From contig JADGGF010000058.1 of the NCBI GenBank assembly GCA_019690055.1, positions 1 to 13,891 of the forward strand: a stretch of DNA of 13,891 nt, in the 5' to 3' direction. The notes beneath the pieces are model-generated. The model saw only the letters and a list, made by a program, of their open reading frames with translations, was not told where the DNA came from and ran no database searches. This document shows positions 6,364 through 13,263 of the stretch, one piece after another (within the stretch, counting starts at the first letter, position 1; each line of letters starts with the position of its first letter). A program made the position numbers and the translations under genes. The DNA comes from Micromonosporaceae bacterium. Lineage in GTDB: Bacteria > Actinomycetota > Actinomycetes > Mycobacteriales > Micromonosporaceae.

Positions 6364-7010
6364 TCCCCACCCTCCTGTGTGGACGCGGACCGGCCGAGGA
6401 ACTCGTCCAGGGCGGCCCGGGTGAAGATCACGTCGTCGCTGACCAGCACGTCGTAGGTGTTGAGCTGGTCGGCGGCAAGCAGGTGCACCTCGGGCACGTT
6501 GCGCAGCGAGAGCCAACCAACCTCGTCCTCGCGCGAGAGCACCACGAGCACCCGCGGCGCCTCGGTGATCGCGCGCAGCGTCTGCAGCGCCGCCTTCGTC
6601 CGCGGAGTGTCGCCGTCCACAAAGGACTCGACCACGTGCACCCGGCCGTCGCGGGCCCGGTCCGACAGGGCCCCGCGCAGCGCCGCCGCCTTCATCTTCT
6701 TGGGGGTGCGCTGGGCGTAGTTGCGCGGCACCGGACCGTGCACGATGCCACCGCCGGTGAACTGCGGCGCCCGCGTCGAGCCCTGCCGGGCCCGACCCGT
6801 GCCCTTCTGCTTGTACGGCTTCTTGCCGCCGCCGCTGACCTCGCCTCGGGTCTTGGTCTTGTGGGTGCCCTGCCGGGCCGCGGCGAGCTGGGCCACGACG
6901 ACCTGGTGCATCAGCGGAATGTTGGCCGGCGCGTCGAAGATCTCGGCGGGCAGGTCAACCGTCCCGACCGTCCCTTCGCCGCCCACGGCCCGTACGTCCA
7001 CAGTGCTCAC
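6360..7010 (-). CDS. rplD: 50S ribosomal protein L4
   Basis: L4 is an early 23S binder whose long loop reaches the exit tunnel opposite L22. In E. coli it also represses its own S10 operon, but no equivalent site is evident here. The 216-residue product has a globular alpha/beta domain interrupted by the extended basic loop GTHKTKTRGEVSGGGKKPYKQKGTGRARQGSTRAPQ (about residues 48-83), the diagnostic L4 segment. After this come GGGIVHGPVPRNYAQRTPKKMK and a C-terminal part with VLVVLSREDE and NTYDVLVSDDVIFTRAAL. The start is GTG at 7010, which overlaps the rplC stop by 4 nt (GTGA). Length is normal. Confidence 0.97.
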   Translation of the reverse strand: MSTVDVRAVGGEGTVGTVDLPAEIFDAPANIPLMHQVVVAQLAAARQGTHKTKTRGEVSGGGKKPYKQKGTGRARQGSTRAPQFTGGGIVHGPVPRNYAQRTPKKMKAAALRGALSDRARDGRVHVVESFVDGDTPRTKAALQTLRAITEAPRVLVVLSREDEVGWLSLRNVPEVHLLAADQLNTYDVLVSDDVIFTRAALDEFLGRSASTQEGGE

Positions 7011-7672
7011 TTGGCACCGCCCTTCTTGGCCGGCTTCGACTTGGCCGCCGTGCGGATGAGTACCAGGCCACCCTTGGGGCCGGGGATCGCGCCGCGAACC
7101 AGGATCAGGTTCTGCTCCGGGTCGACCGCCTGGACGGTCAGGCCCTGAACCGTGTAGCGGACGCCGCCCATGCGGCCGGCCATGCGTACGCCCTTGAAGA
7201 CACGACCGGGCGTGGCGCAGGCGCCGATGGAGCCGGGCGAGCGGTGCTTGCGCTCGACACCGTGGCTGGCCCGCAGACCGCCAAAGCCGTGCCGCTTCAT
7301 GACGCCGGCGAAGCCCTTGCCCTTGGTCCGCCCGGTCACGTCAACCGTCTGGCCCGGGGCGAAGGTGTCGGCGGTGATCTCCTGGCCGAGCGTGTACTCA
7401 CTCGCGTCGGTCGTGCGCAGCTCCACGAGGTGGCGGCGCGGCGCCACCCCGGCGCGGGCGAAGTGGCCGGCGCGGGGCTTGTTCACCTTGCGCGGGTTCA
7501 CCGCACCGAAGGCGAGCTGCACGGCCGAGTACCCGTCCTTCTCGGGGGTGCGGACCTGGGTGACCACGCACGGGCCGGCCTGGACCACAGTGACCGGGAC
7601 GACGCGGTTGTTGTCCCAGAGCTGGGTCATGCCGAGCTTGGCGCCCAGGATTCCCTTGACTTGCCTGTCCAT
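7007..7672 (-). CDS. rplC: 50S ribosomal protein L3
   Basis: L3 is an assembly-initiator protein near the 3' end of 23S rRNA; its internal loop reaches toward the peptidyl transferase centre. The 221-residue product starts MDRQVKGILGAKLGMTQLWD, has FAGVMKRHGFGGLRASHGVERKHRSPGSIG, followed by ATPGRVFKGVRMAGRMGG, the family signature, and ends in a basic tail (KSKPAKKGGAK). The Gln methylated by PrmB in E. coli (in its NQTPG segment) is Ala here (CATPG), as I recall for other Gram-positive L3 proteins. The ATG at 7672 is 11 nt after rpsJ. Confidence 0.97.
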   Translation of the reverse strand: MDRQVKGILGAKLGMTQLWDNNRVVPVTVVQAGPCVVTQVRTPEKDGYSAVQLAFGAVNPRKVNKPRAGHFARAGVAPRRHLVELRTTDASEYTLGQEITADTFAPGQTVDVTGRTKGKGFAGVMKRHGFGGLRASHGVERKHRSPGSIGACATPGRVFKGVRMAGRMGGVRYTVQGLTVQAVDPEQNLILVRGAIPGPKGGLVLIRTAAKSKPAKKGGAK

Positions 7673-7683
7673 CAGTGCGGTCC

Positions 7684-7992
7684 CTACAGCTTGATCTCGA
7701 TGTCGACGCCGGCGGGCAGGTCGAGCCGCATCAGCGAGTCCACCGTCTTCGGCGTCGGGTCGATGATGTCGATGAGGCGCTTGTGGGTGCGCATCTCGAA
7801 GTGCTCGCGCGAGTCCTTGTACTTGTGCGGCGACCGGATCACGCAGTACCGGTTGATCTCAGTGGGCAGCGGCACCGGACCGGCGACCTGAGCGCCGGTG
7901 CGGGTCACGGTCTCCACGATCTTGCGCGCCGAGGAGTCGACCACCTCGTGGTCATAGGCCTTCAGCCTGATCCGGATCTTCTGTCCCGCCAT
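7684..7992 (-). CDS. rpsJ: 30S ribosomal protein S10 (NusE)
   Basis: S10 is a head protein and, as NusE, a partner of NusB and NusG in rRNA antitermination and transcription-translation coupling. The 102-residue product is MAGQKIRIRLKAYDHEVVDS, followed by VAGPVPLPTEINRYCVIRSPHKYKDSREHFEMRTHKRLIDI and ending GVDIEIKL. The open frame extends 73 codons further upstream, but the family length (about 102) and conserved N-terminus fix the ATG at 7992. A sequence GAAAGGTG about 6 nt upstream serves as ribosome-binding site. It is the first gene of the S10 operon, with a 354-nt upstream spacer that is strongly structured. Confidence 0.98.
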   Translation of the reverse strand: MAGQKIRIRLKAYDHEVVDSSARKIVETVTRTGAQVAGPVPLPTEINRYCVIRSPHKYKDSREHFEMRTHKRLIDIIDPTPKTVDSLMRLDLPAGVDIEIKL

Positions 7993-8037
7993 GGGGGCAC
8001 CTTTCATGTGCTGCTGCCTGAGGTTTCCGCGCCGCGT

Positions 8038-8065
8038 CCCGACCCCCGCGGTCGGGCGTGTCGCG
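8038..8065 (-). repeat. Shared 26-bp leader element, S10 copy (hairpin-forming)
   Basis: Positions 8040-8065 are identical over 26 bp to 12911-12936 in the str leader, in the same orientation relative to the operon downstream. On the transcribed strand it contains GACACGCCCGACCGCGG. Here it folds into a perfect 7-bp stem (CCCGACC with GGTCGGG, 8050-8056 and 8038-8044) around a 5-nt loop. The copy ends 47 nt upstream of the rpsJ ATG. It lacks a -10-like hexamer, so a role as leader RNA or protein-binding element is more likely than a core promoter. Confidence 0.8.
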
Positions 8066-8179
8066 TCCCGGGGCCAGGCTCCGCCCAGTGCTGAGCCGTC
8101 CTGGGAAGTTCGAGCCCACGTACTCCGCCGGCAAGCGTGCTCCGCTGCCCGGCTTCGCCGAGGCCTGCTGGCGCTCGCA

Positions 8180-8195
8180 CTCGGAGAGATCCGAG
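8180..8195 (-). other. 6-bp hairpin in S10 leader region
   Basis: CTCGGA and TCCGAG form a perfect 6-bp stem with a 4-nt loop. It is one of several consecutive hairpins between tuf and rpsJ. There is no U-tract. Confidence 0.4.
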
Positions 8196-8212
8196 GTCGT
8201 TCCGCGCACAAC

Positions 8213-8243
8213 GGGGAGGGGCGTCATACGACGCAACCTCCCC
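8213..8243 (-). other. Two-part hairpin in S10 promoter/leader region
   Basis: The outer arms GGGGAGG (8213-8219) and CCTCCCC (8237-8243) pair over 7 bp. The inner arms GCGTC (8221-8225) and GACGC (8230-8234) pair over 5 bp around a 4-nt loop. Only a 1x2 internal loop separates the two. No U-run follows on the minus strand. It could be a leader RNA structure, a back-up terminator or an operator. Confidence 0.5.
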
Positions 8244-8272
8244 ACTATGCCATATGGCGTCTCAGAAGGGAA

Positions 8273-8340
8273 ATCGGGGGGCCACCCGGCCGGCCAGGCG
8301 CCTTGCCGGCGCGTGGCGGCGGCCCGGGTGACCCCCCGAT
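8273..8340 (-). terminator. Terminator-like hairpin downstream of tuf
   Basis: Arms 8273-8289 and 8324-8340 pair over 17 positions: 16 Watson-Crick pairs plus one G-U wobble in the minus-strand RNA. The 34-nt loop can itself fold partly. The hairpin starts 6 nt after the tuf stop codon and is followed by ATTTCCCTT, a weak U-run, as is usual for GC-rich actinobacterial terminators. It marks the likely end of the str operon. Confidence 0.75.
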
Positions 8341-8346
8341 GCGGTC

Positions 8347-9540
8347 CTACTTGATGATCTTCGTGACCCGGCCGGCACCGACGGTACGGCCACCCTCACG
8401 GATCGCGAACCGGAGACCCTCCTCCATCGCGACCGGCTGGATCAGCTTGACCGTCATGCTGGTGTTGTCACCCGGCATGACCATCTCCGTGCCCTCGGGC
8501 AGCGTGACCACGCCGGTCACGTCCGTGGTCCGGAAGTAGAACTGCGGCCGGTAGTTCTGGAAGAACGGCGTGTGCCGGCCACCCTCCTCCTTGGACAGGA
8601 CGTACACGGTCGCCTCGAACTCGGTGTGCGGCGTGGTCGACCCGGGCTTGGTCACGACCATGCCCCGCTCGACCTCCTCGCGCTTGACACCGCGCAGGAG
8701 CAGACCGACGTTCTCGCCCGCGCGGGCCTCGTCGAGGACCTTGCGGAACATCTCGATGGCGGTGCAGACCGTCTTCTGGGACTTCTCCCGGATACCGACG
8801 ATCTCCACCTCCTCGTTCGGCTTGAGCACGCCCCGCTCGACCCGGCCGGTGACCACGGTGCCGCGGCCGGTGATCGTGAAGACGTCCTCGATCGGCATGA
8901 GGAACGGCTTGTCGATCTCCCGCTCGGGCTGCGGGATGAACTCGTCCACCGCGTCCATGAGCTTCATGAGCGCCTCGGTCCACTTCGGGTCGCCCTCGAG
9001 GGCCTTCAGCGCCGAGACGCGAACCACCGGCAGCTCGTCGCCCGGGTACTCCTGCTTGCTCAGCAGCTCCCGGACCTCGAGCTCGACCAGCTCGAGCAGC
9101 TCCTCGTCCTCGACCATGTCGCTCTTGTTGAGCGCCACGACGATGTACGGCACACCGACCTGGCGGGCCAGCAGCACGTGCTCGCGGGTCTGCGGCATCG
9201 GGCCGTCGGTGGCGGCGACCACGAGGATCGCGCCGTCCATCTGCGCAGCACCGGTGATCATGTTCTTGATGTAGTCCGCGTGACCGGGGCAGTCGACGTG
9301 CGCGTAGTGCCGCTTATCGGTCTGGTACTCGACGTGGGCGATCGAGATGGTGATACCGCGAGCCTTCTCCTCAGGCGCCTTGTCGATCTGGTCGAACGGC
9401 GTGTACGGGTTGAGGTCCGGCATCTTGTCGTGCAGAACCTTGGTGATCGCCGCGGTCAGCGTCGTCTTCCCGTGGTCGATGTGACCGATGGTGCCGATGT
9501 TGACGTGCGGCTTAGTCCGCTCGAACTTCGCCTTCGCCAC
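8347..9540 (-). CDS. tuf: Translation elongation factor Tu
   Basis: EF-Tu is the GTPase that delivers aminoacyl-tRNA to the ribosomal A site. The 397-residue product has the G domain motifs GHIDHGKT (19-26, P-loop), RGITI (61-65), DCPGH (83-87, with the catalytic His after PG) and NKSD (138-141). The beta-barrel domains 2 and 3 follow, with FTITGRGTVVTGRVERG and the C-terminal GLRFAIREGGRTVGAGRVTKI. Length is standard. The start is GTG at 9540 after a strong ribosome-binding sequence GAGGAGG. The only gene between it and rpsG is fusA; the 159-nt gap to fusA holds a long inverted repeat. A strong hairpin follows the stop. No obvious elfamycin-resistance change was noticed, but this was not checked residue by residue. 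Confidence 0.99.
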   Translation of the reverse strand: MAKAKFERTKPHVNIGTIGHIDHGKTTLTAAITKVLHDKMPDLNPYTPFDQIDKAPEEKARGITISIAHVEYQTDKRHYAHVDCPGHADYIKNMITGAAQMDGAILVVAATDGPMPQTREHVLLARQVGVPYIVVALNKSDMVEDEELLELVELEVRELLSKQEYPGDELPVVRVSALKALEGDPKWTEALMKLMDAVDEFIPQPEREIDKPFLMPIEDVFTITGRGTVVTGRVERGVLKPNEEVEIVGIREKSQKTVCTAIEMFRKVLDEARAGENVGLLLRGVKREEVERGMVVTKPGSTTPHTEFEATVYVLSKEEGGRHTPFFQNYRPQFYFRTTDVTGVVTLPEGTEMVMPGDNTSMTVKLIQPVAMEEGLRFAIREGGRTVGAGRVTKIIK

Positions 9541-9633
9541 TGGTGTCCTCCTCAGGACTTTCTTGTTCGCCTCGCGCCGGTTTGCGCAGGCAAGGTTGGT
9601 CAGGTTTGTGCTCCGGTCCCGCGGCGCTTTCCT

Positions 9634-9697
9634 CGTTGATCTAGGGCATAGGGTGGTTTATTGATCTCCAATCACCACTCCAAGCCCTAGATCAACG
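9634..9697 (-). repeat. Perfect 14-bp inverted repeat in the fusA-tuf spacer
   Basis: CGTTGATCTAGGGC (9634-9647) is exactly reverse-complementary to 9684-9697. Inside it, GGGTGGT (9651-9657) and ACCACTC (9674-9680) can pair as a second stem with one G-U. The structure starts 2 nt after the fusA stop. A third copy of TTGATCT lies in the loop (9661-9667), so one arm could pair in two ways. There is no U-run after it, so simple intrinsic termination is unlikely. The surrounding sequence is AT-richer than the rest of the window. Confidence 0.8.
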
Positions 9698-9699
9698 GT

Positions 9700-11796
9700 T
9701 CACTCACCCGTTGCCTTCGCGATTATTTCCTTGGCGACGTTCGCCGGAACCTCGTGGTACGAGTCGAACTGCATGCTGTAGCTCGCCCGTCCCTGAGTCT
9801 TGGAACGCAGGTCGCTGACGTAGCCGAACATCTCCGACAGCGGCACGAGGGCCCGCACGACGCGGGCACCCCCGCGCTCGTCCATTGCCTGGATCATGCC
9901 GCGCCGAGAGTTGAGATCGCCGATGACGTCACCCATGTTCTCCTCAGGGGTGACGACCTCAACGGCCATCATCGGCTCGAGCAGCGTCGGGTCGGCCTTG
10001 CGGGCCGCTTCCTTGAGCGCCATGGAGCCAGCGATCTTGAATGCCATCTCGGACGAGTCGACCTCGTGGTACTGGCCGTCCTCCAGGATCGCTCTGATGC
10101 CCACCAGCGGGTAGCCGGCCAGCACGCCGTACTGCATGGCGTCCTGAATGCCGGCGTCCACCGACGGGATGAACTCCTTCGGCACACGACCACCGGTGAC
10201 CTGGTTGACGAACTCGTAGGTGGCCTCGCCGCCCAGCGGCAGCGGTTCCAGCGAGATGATCACCTTGGCGTACTGGCCGGAGCCACCGGTCTGCTTCTTG
10301 TGGGTGTACTCGATCCGCTGCACGGGCTTGCGGATCGTCTCACGGTAGGCGACCTGTGGCTTGCCGATGTTCGCCTCGACGTTGAACTCCCGGCGCATCC
10401 GGTCGACCAGGATCTCCAGGTGCAGCTCGCCCATGCCGGAGATGACCGTCTGCCCGGTCTCCTCGTCGAGCTTCACCCGGAAGGTCGGGTCCTCCTCGGC
10501 CAGGCGCTGAATCGCGGTGGCGAGCTTCTCCTGGTCGGCCTTGCTCTTCGGCTCGATCGCCACATTGATGACCGGCTCAGGGAAGGTCATCGACTCCAGG
10601 ATGACCGGGTTGGCCGGGTCACAGAGCGTGTCGCCCGTCGTGGTCTGCTTGAGGCCCTGCACGGCAATGATGTCGCCGGCCTGAGCGCTCGCCCGCTCCT
10701 CCCGCTTGTTGGCGTGCATCTGGTAGATCTTGCCGATGCGCTCCTTGCGGTCCCGGGTGGAGTTGACCACCTGGGCGCCGGCCTCGATCGTGCCGGAGTA
10801 GATGCGCACGTAGGTCAGCTTGCCGAGGTGCTTGTCGGTCTGGATCTTGAAGGCCAGAGCGGCGAACGGCTCGCTCACCGACGGCACCCGCTGCACCGGC
10901 GTCTCGCCGTCGACGGCCGTACCCTCGATCGCCGGCACGTCCAGCGGCGAAGGCAGGTAGTCGACGACCGCGTCGAGCATGGGCTGCACGCCCTTGTTCT
11001 TGAACGCCGAGCCGCACAGCACCGGGTTGGCCTTGCTGGCGATGGTGGCGCGACGGATCGCGGCCTTGATGTCCTCAATGGACAGGTCCTCGCCCTCGAG
11101 GTACCGCTCCATGATGGAGTCATCGAGCTCGGCGAGAGTCTCGATGAGCTTCTCCCGGTACTTCGCGGCCTGCTCGGCCATGCTCGCCGGGATCTCCTCG
11201 ACGGTGTAGTCCTCACCCTTACGGGTCTCGCCCCGCCAGGTCAGCGCCCGCATACCCACCAGGTCGACGACCCCGATGAAGTCGGCCTCGCTGCCGATCG
11301 GCAACTGCAGGATCAGCGGGGTCGCGTTGAGGCGGGAGACCATCATGTCCACGCAGCGGAAGAAGTCCGCGCCCGTGCGGTCCATCTTGTTGACGAAGCA
11401 CATGCGGGGCACGCGGTACTTGTCGGCCTGCCGCCACACGTTCTCCGTCTGGGGCTCAACCCCCGCCACGCCGTCGTAGACCGCGACCGCACCGTCGAGC
11501 ACACGCAGCGAGCGCTCGACCTCGACCGTGAAGTCGACGTGCCCCGGCGTGTCGATGATCTGGATGGTGTGGCCCTTCCACTCGCACTTGGTGGCGGCGG
11601 AGGTGATGGTGATGCCCCGCTCCTGCTCCTGCTCCATCCAGTCCATGACGGCGGCACCCTCATGGACCTCACCGATCTTGTAGGTGATGCCGGTGTAGAA
11701 CAGGATCCGCTCGGTCGTCGTCGTCTTACCGGCGTCAATATGCGCCATGATGCCGATGTTGCGGACCTTGGCGAGGGCAGCGTCTGCGGCGGCCAC
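9700..11796 (-). CDS. fusA: Translation elongation factor G
   Basis: EF-G is the GTPase that drives translocation and, with RRF, ribosome recycling. The 698-residue product has G-domain motifs AHIDAGKT (18-25), RGITI (60-64), DTPGH (82-86) and NKMD (136-139). Domain II follows (around LAFKIQTDKHLGKLTYVRIYSG), then domain III with GMGELHLEILVDRMRREFNVEANIGKPQVAYRET, domain IV (GSGQYAKVIISLEPL) and the C-terminal domain V (MIQAMDERGGARVVRALVPLSEMFGYVSDLRSKTQGRASYSMQFDSY). Length is standard, and only one copy is in the window. The start is GTG at 11796 with AGGGG about 6 nt upstream; no better ATG is near. A 100-nt gap separates it from rpsG. Confidence 0.99.
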   Translation of the reverse strand: MAAADAALAKVRNIGIMAHIDAGKTTTTERILFYTGITYKIGEVHEGAAVMDWMEQEQERGITITSAATKCEWKGHTIQIIDTPGHVDFTVEVERSLRVLDGAVAVYDGVAGVEPQTENVWRQADKYRVPRMCFVNKMDRTGADFFRCVDMMVSRLNATPLILQLPIGSEADFIGVVDLVGMRALTWRGETRKGEDYTVEEIPASMAEQAAKYREKLIETLAELDDSIMERYLEGEDLSIEDIKAAIRRATIASKANPVLCGSAFKNKGVQPMLDAVVDYLPSPLDVPAIEGTAVDGETPVQRVPSVSEPFAALAFKIQTDKHLGKLTYVRIYSGTIEAGAQVVNSTRDRKERIGKIYQMHANKREERASAQAGDIIAVQGLKQTTTGDTLCDPANPVILESMTFPEPVINVAIEPKSKADQEKLATAIQRLAEEDPTFRVKLDEETGQTVISGMGELHLEILVDRMRREFNVEANIGKPQVAYRETIRKPVQRIEYTHKKQTGGSGQYAKVIISLEPLPLGGEATYEFVNQVTGGRVPKEFIPSVDAGIQDAMQYGVLAGYPLVGIRAILEDGQYHEVDSSEMAFKIAGSMALKEAARKADPTLLEPMMAVEVVTPEENMGDVIGDLNSRRGMIQAMDERGGARVVRALVPLSEMFGYVSDLRSKTQGRASYSMQFDSYHEVPANVAKEIIAKATGE

Positions 11797-11896
11797 GGTT
11801 AACCCCTGACTCTCTTGTGGAGATCCTGAATCTGGTGGGCCTGACGGCCCGCTGACCGGCTCTCCACCAAACAGGCGCTGGCGCGCATGTGGTGGA

Positions 11897-12367
11897 TCAC
11901 CAGCGGTAGTGAGCGAAGGCCCGGTTGGACTCCGCCATCTTGTGCGTGTCCTCGCGCCGCTTCACTGCAGCACCAAGACCGTTACTCGCGTCGATCAGCT
12001 CGTTCATAAGCCGCTCGACCATCGTCTTCTCCCGACGCGCGCGGGCGTAGGTGGTAATCCAGCGCAGGCCGAGCGTCGTCGCCCGGTGCGGCCTCACCTC
12101 GACCGGCACCTGGTAGGTGGCGCCACCGACCCGGCGGCTGCGCACCTCGAGCGTCGGCTTGACGTTGTCCATGGCGCGCTTGAGGGTCACGACCGGGTCG
12201 GTGCCCGTCTTCTCCCGGCACCCTTCCAGCGCTCCGTACACGATGCGCTCCGCCAACGCCCGCTTACCCCGCAGCAGGACCTTGTTGATCAGCTGCGTCA
12301 CCAGCGGCGAGTTGTACACCGGGTCGGGAACGATCGGCCGGCGCGGAGCAGGTCCCTTGCGCGGCAT
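11897..12367 (-). CDS. rpsG: 30S ribosomal protein S7
   Basis: S7 is the primary binder that nucleates assembly of the small-subunit head and contacts the E-site tRNA. In E. coli it also represses the str operon by binding the S12-S7 spacer, which cannot apply here because the two genes overlap by 1 nt (TAATG). The 156-residue product starts MPRKGPAPRRPIVPDPVYNS. It has SPLVTQLINKVLLRGKRALAE, the conserved VEVRSRRVGGATYQVPVEVRPHR-type signature (here LEVRSRRVGGATYQVPVEV) and ends KMAESNRAFAHYRW. Length is standard. A good AGGAG lies within the 3' end of rpsL. Confidence 0.99.
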   Translation of the reverse strand: MPRKGPAPRRPIVPDPVYNSPLVTQLINKVLLRGKRALAERIVYGALEGCREKTGTDPVVTLKRAMDNVKPTLEVRSRRVGGATYQVPVEVRPHRATTLGLRWITTYARARREKTMVERLMNELIDASNGLGAAVKRREDTHKMAESNRAFAHYRW

Positions 12368-12741
12368 TACTTCTTCTCCTTCTTCGCGCCGTAGCGGCTA
12401 CGCGCCTGCTTGCGGTTACGAACGCCCTGTGTGTCGAGCGTGCCACGAATGATCTTGTAGCGGACACCAGGGAGGTCCTTCACCCGGCCGCCACGCACGA
12501 GCACCATCGAGTGCTCCTGGAGATTGTGGCCGACGCCCGGGATGTAGGCGGTCACCTCGATCTGGCTGGTCAGGCGCACGCGGGCGACCTTCCGCAGCGC
12601 CGAGTTGGGCTTCTTCGGCGTCGTTGTGTAGACGCGCGTGCACACGCCGCGCCGCTGCGGGCTGCCCTTGAGCGCCGGCGTCTTGGTCTTGCTCGTCTTC
12701 GCCTGGCGGCCCTTGCGGACCAGCTGCTGGATCGTAGGCAT
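12367..12741 (-). CDS. rpsL: 30S ribosomal protein S12
   Basis: S12 sits at the decoding centre and controls accuracy. The 124-residue product is MPTIQQLVRKGRQAKTSKTK, then GVCTRVYTTTPKKPNSALRKVARVRL and PGVGHNLQEHSMVLVRGGRVKDLPGVRYKIIRG. Both lysines where streptomycin-resistance changes occur are wild type (K43 and K88, counting Met), and D89, the beta-methylthiolated Asp of the family, is present. The open frame extends far upstream, but the conserved MPTIQQLVRK and family length (about 123-125) fix the ATG at 12741; a GAGG lies 5 nt upstream. It is the first gene of the str operon, about 350 nt from the predicted transcription start. Confidence 0.99.
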   Translation of the reverse strand: MPTIQQLVRKGRQAKTSKTKTPALKGSPQRRGVCTRVYTTTPKKPNSALRKVARVRLTSQIEVTAYIPGVGHNLQEHSMVLVRGGRVKDLPGVRYKIIRGTLDTQGVRNRKQARSRYGAKKEKK

Positions 12742-12910
12742 CCGGGCCTCGAGTCTCCCTTTCTCTCCCTGCCCCGGCCGCGACACGCGTGGCCTGGGCC
12801 TTGCGTTCGCCCGTGGGCGCACACGGCGTGGCCGCGGGGCGGTGGTCGCCGCACCGGGGCGCGGCGGTGGTCGTCTGTTCACGTCTGCTGATGGTCTCGC
12901 AGGCTCCGGT

Positions 12911-12936
12911 CGACCCCCGCGGTCGGGCGTGTCGCG
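12911..12936 (-). repeat. Shared 26-bp leader element, str copy
   Basis: This stretch is identical to 8040-8065. On the minus strand it reads ...GACACGCCCGACCGCGG... and can form a 5-bp stem (CGACC with GGTCG, 12921-12925 and 12911-12915) around a 5-nt loop. It starts about 155 nt after the predicted transcription start and lies about 170 nt before the rpsL ATG, so if that promoter is right the element is in the 5' UTR. Confidence 0.8.
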
Positions 12937-13097
12937 GCTGCCCACGGCCCGGAGCGGTGATGAGACGCACCGGGGTCGTGCCCGCCTGGCGCGCTGAGCC
13001 CAGCGTGAACCCAACCTGGCCGCCCGGCCTCCCCCACGCCCACCTGGGACGTCATGGACGCACGCTCACGCGGCCTGGCGTGCAGGCACGAGGAGAA

Positions 13098-13126
13098 AGA
13101 CTACCTGTCCCAGGCACGCACGTCAA
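13098..13126 (-). promoter_or_regulatory. Predicted vegetative promoter of the str operon
   Basis: On the minus strand, TTGACG (13121-13126) is followed by a 17-nt spacer and TAGTCT (13098-13103). This matches the actinobacterial housekeeping sigma consensus (TTGAC-17/18-TANNNT). The start of transcription would be near 13091. The -35 is preceded by a short T-run (TTTTGACG), unusual in this GC-rich region. It is the best promoter match I found in the window. Confidence 0.75.
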
Positions 13127-13139
13127 AATCGGCCGTACC

Positions 13140-13165
13140 GGTTCGGCCCGCCGGCCCACCGAACC
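13140..13165 (-). repeat. 7-bp inverted repeat just upstream of the str -35
   Basis: GGTTCGG (13140-13146) and CCGAACC (13159-13165) form a perfect inverted repeat with a 12-nt GC-rich loop. It ends 13 nt upstream of the -35 hexamer. It could be an operator, or a terminator from the upstream gene, since ATTTT follows after 11 nt. Confidence 0.45.
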
Positions 13166-13263
13166 ATCCGATCGCCGCCGGCCCGGGTGACGGCTGTCTC
13201 GTCCGTCACAGTCTATGCCCGCGACGGCGGCCCCGGTCGAATTTCCCCCTCCGTGATCGCCCA

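Larger units (their letters stand above)
7993..8346 (-). promoter_or_regulatory. tuf-rpsJ spacer: tuf terminator, S10 operon promoter region and structured leader
   Basis: This 354-nt stretch has no convincing gene; open frames here have no conserved protein sequence. In transcription order it holds the tuf terminator hairpin, an AT-richer patch around 8244-8258 with a 10-bp palindrome (GCCATATGGC, 8249-8258), a 12-bp-stem hairpin at 8213-8243, a 6-bp hairpin at 8180-8195, and the 26-bp element shared with the str leader at 8040-8065. A weak promoter candidate is CATAGT at 8244-8249, preceded by TGG as in an extended -10, but its -35 (TTCCCT, 8267-8272) is poor. The S10 promoter is therefore only placed approximately. 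Confidence 0.55.

Noticed and set aside
6364..6516. Upstream extension of rplW by 51 codons
   Set aside because: It lies wholly within rplD in another frame, and the L23 family starts at MTTVADPRDV.
7993..8211. In-frame upstream extension of rpsJ by 73 codons
   Set aside because: S10 is about 102 aa with a conserved MAGQKIRIRLKAYDHE start and a good ribosome-binding sequence; the extension is the translated leader, including the shared 26-bp element.
9541..9633. A separate tuf promoter in the fusA-tuf spacer
   Set aside because: I found no hexamer pair with acceptable spacing; the best (TTGGAG-17-TAAACC, within the inverted repeat) lacks the final T of the -10, so it is not annotated.
9754..11802. 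A 682-codon open frame on the plus strand opposite fusA
   Set aside because: It is the antisense shadow of a highly conserved gene in GC-rich DNA; its product is Arg/Leu/Asp/His-rich with no recognisable domain.
11832..11869. Small hairpins in the rpsG-fusA gap (GGGCC/GGCCC and TGGTGG/CCACCA)
   Set aside because: Stems of 5-6 bp are expected by chance at this GC content, and the two exclude each other; no U-run follows.
12742..13014. In-frame upstream extension of rpsL by 91 codons
   Set aside because: The conserved MPTIQQLVRK start and family length fix the shorter form; the extension is Arg/Pro-rich and reads through the leader.
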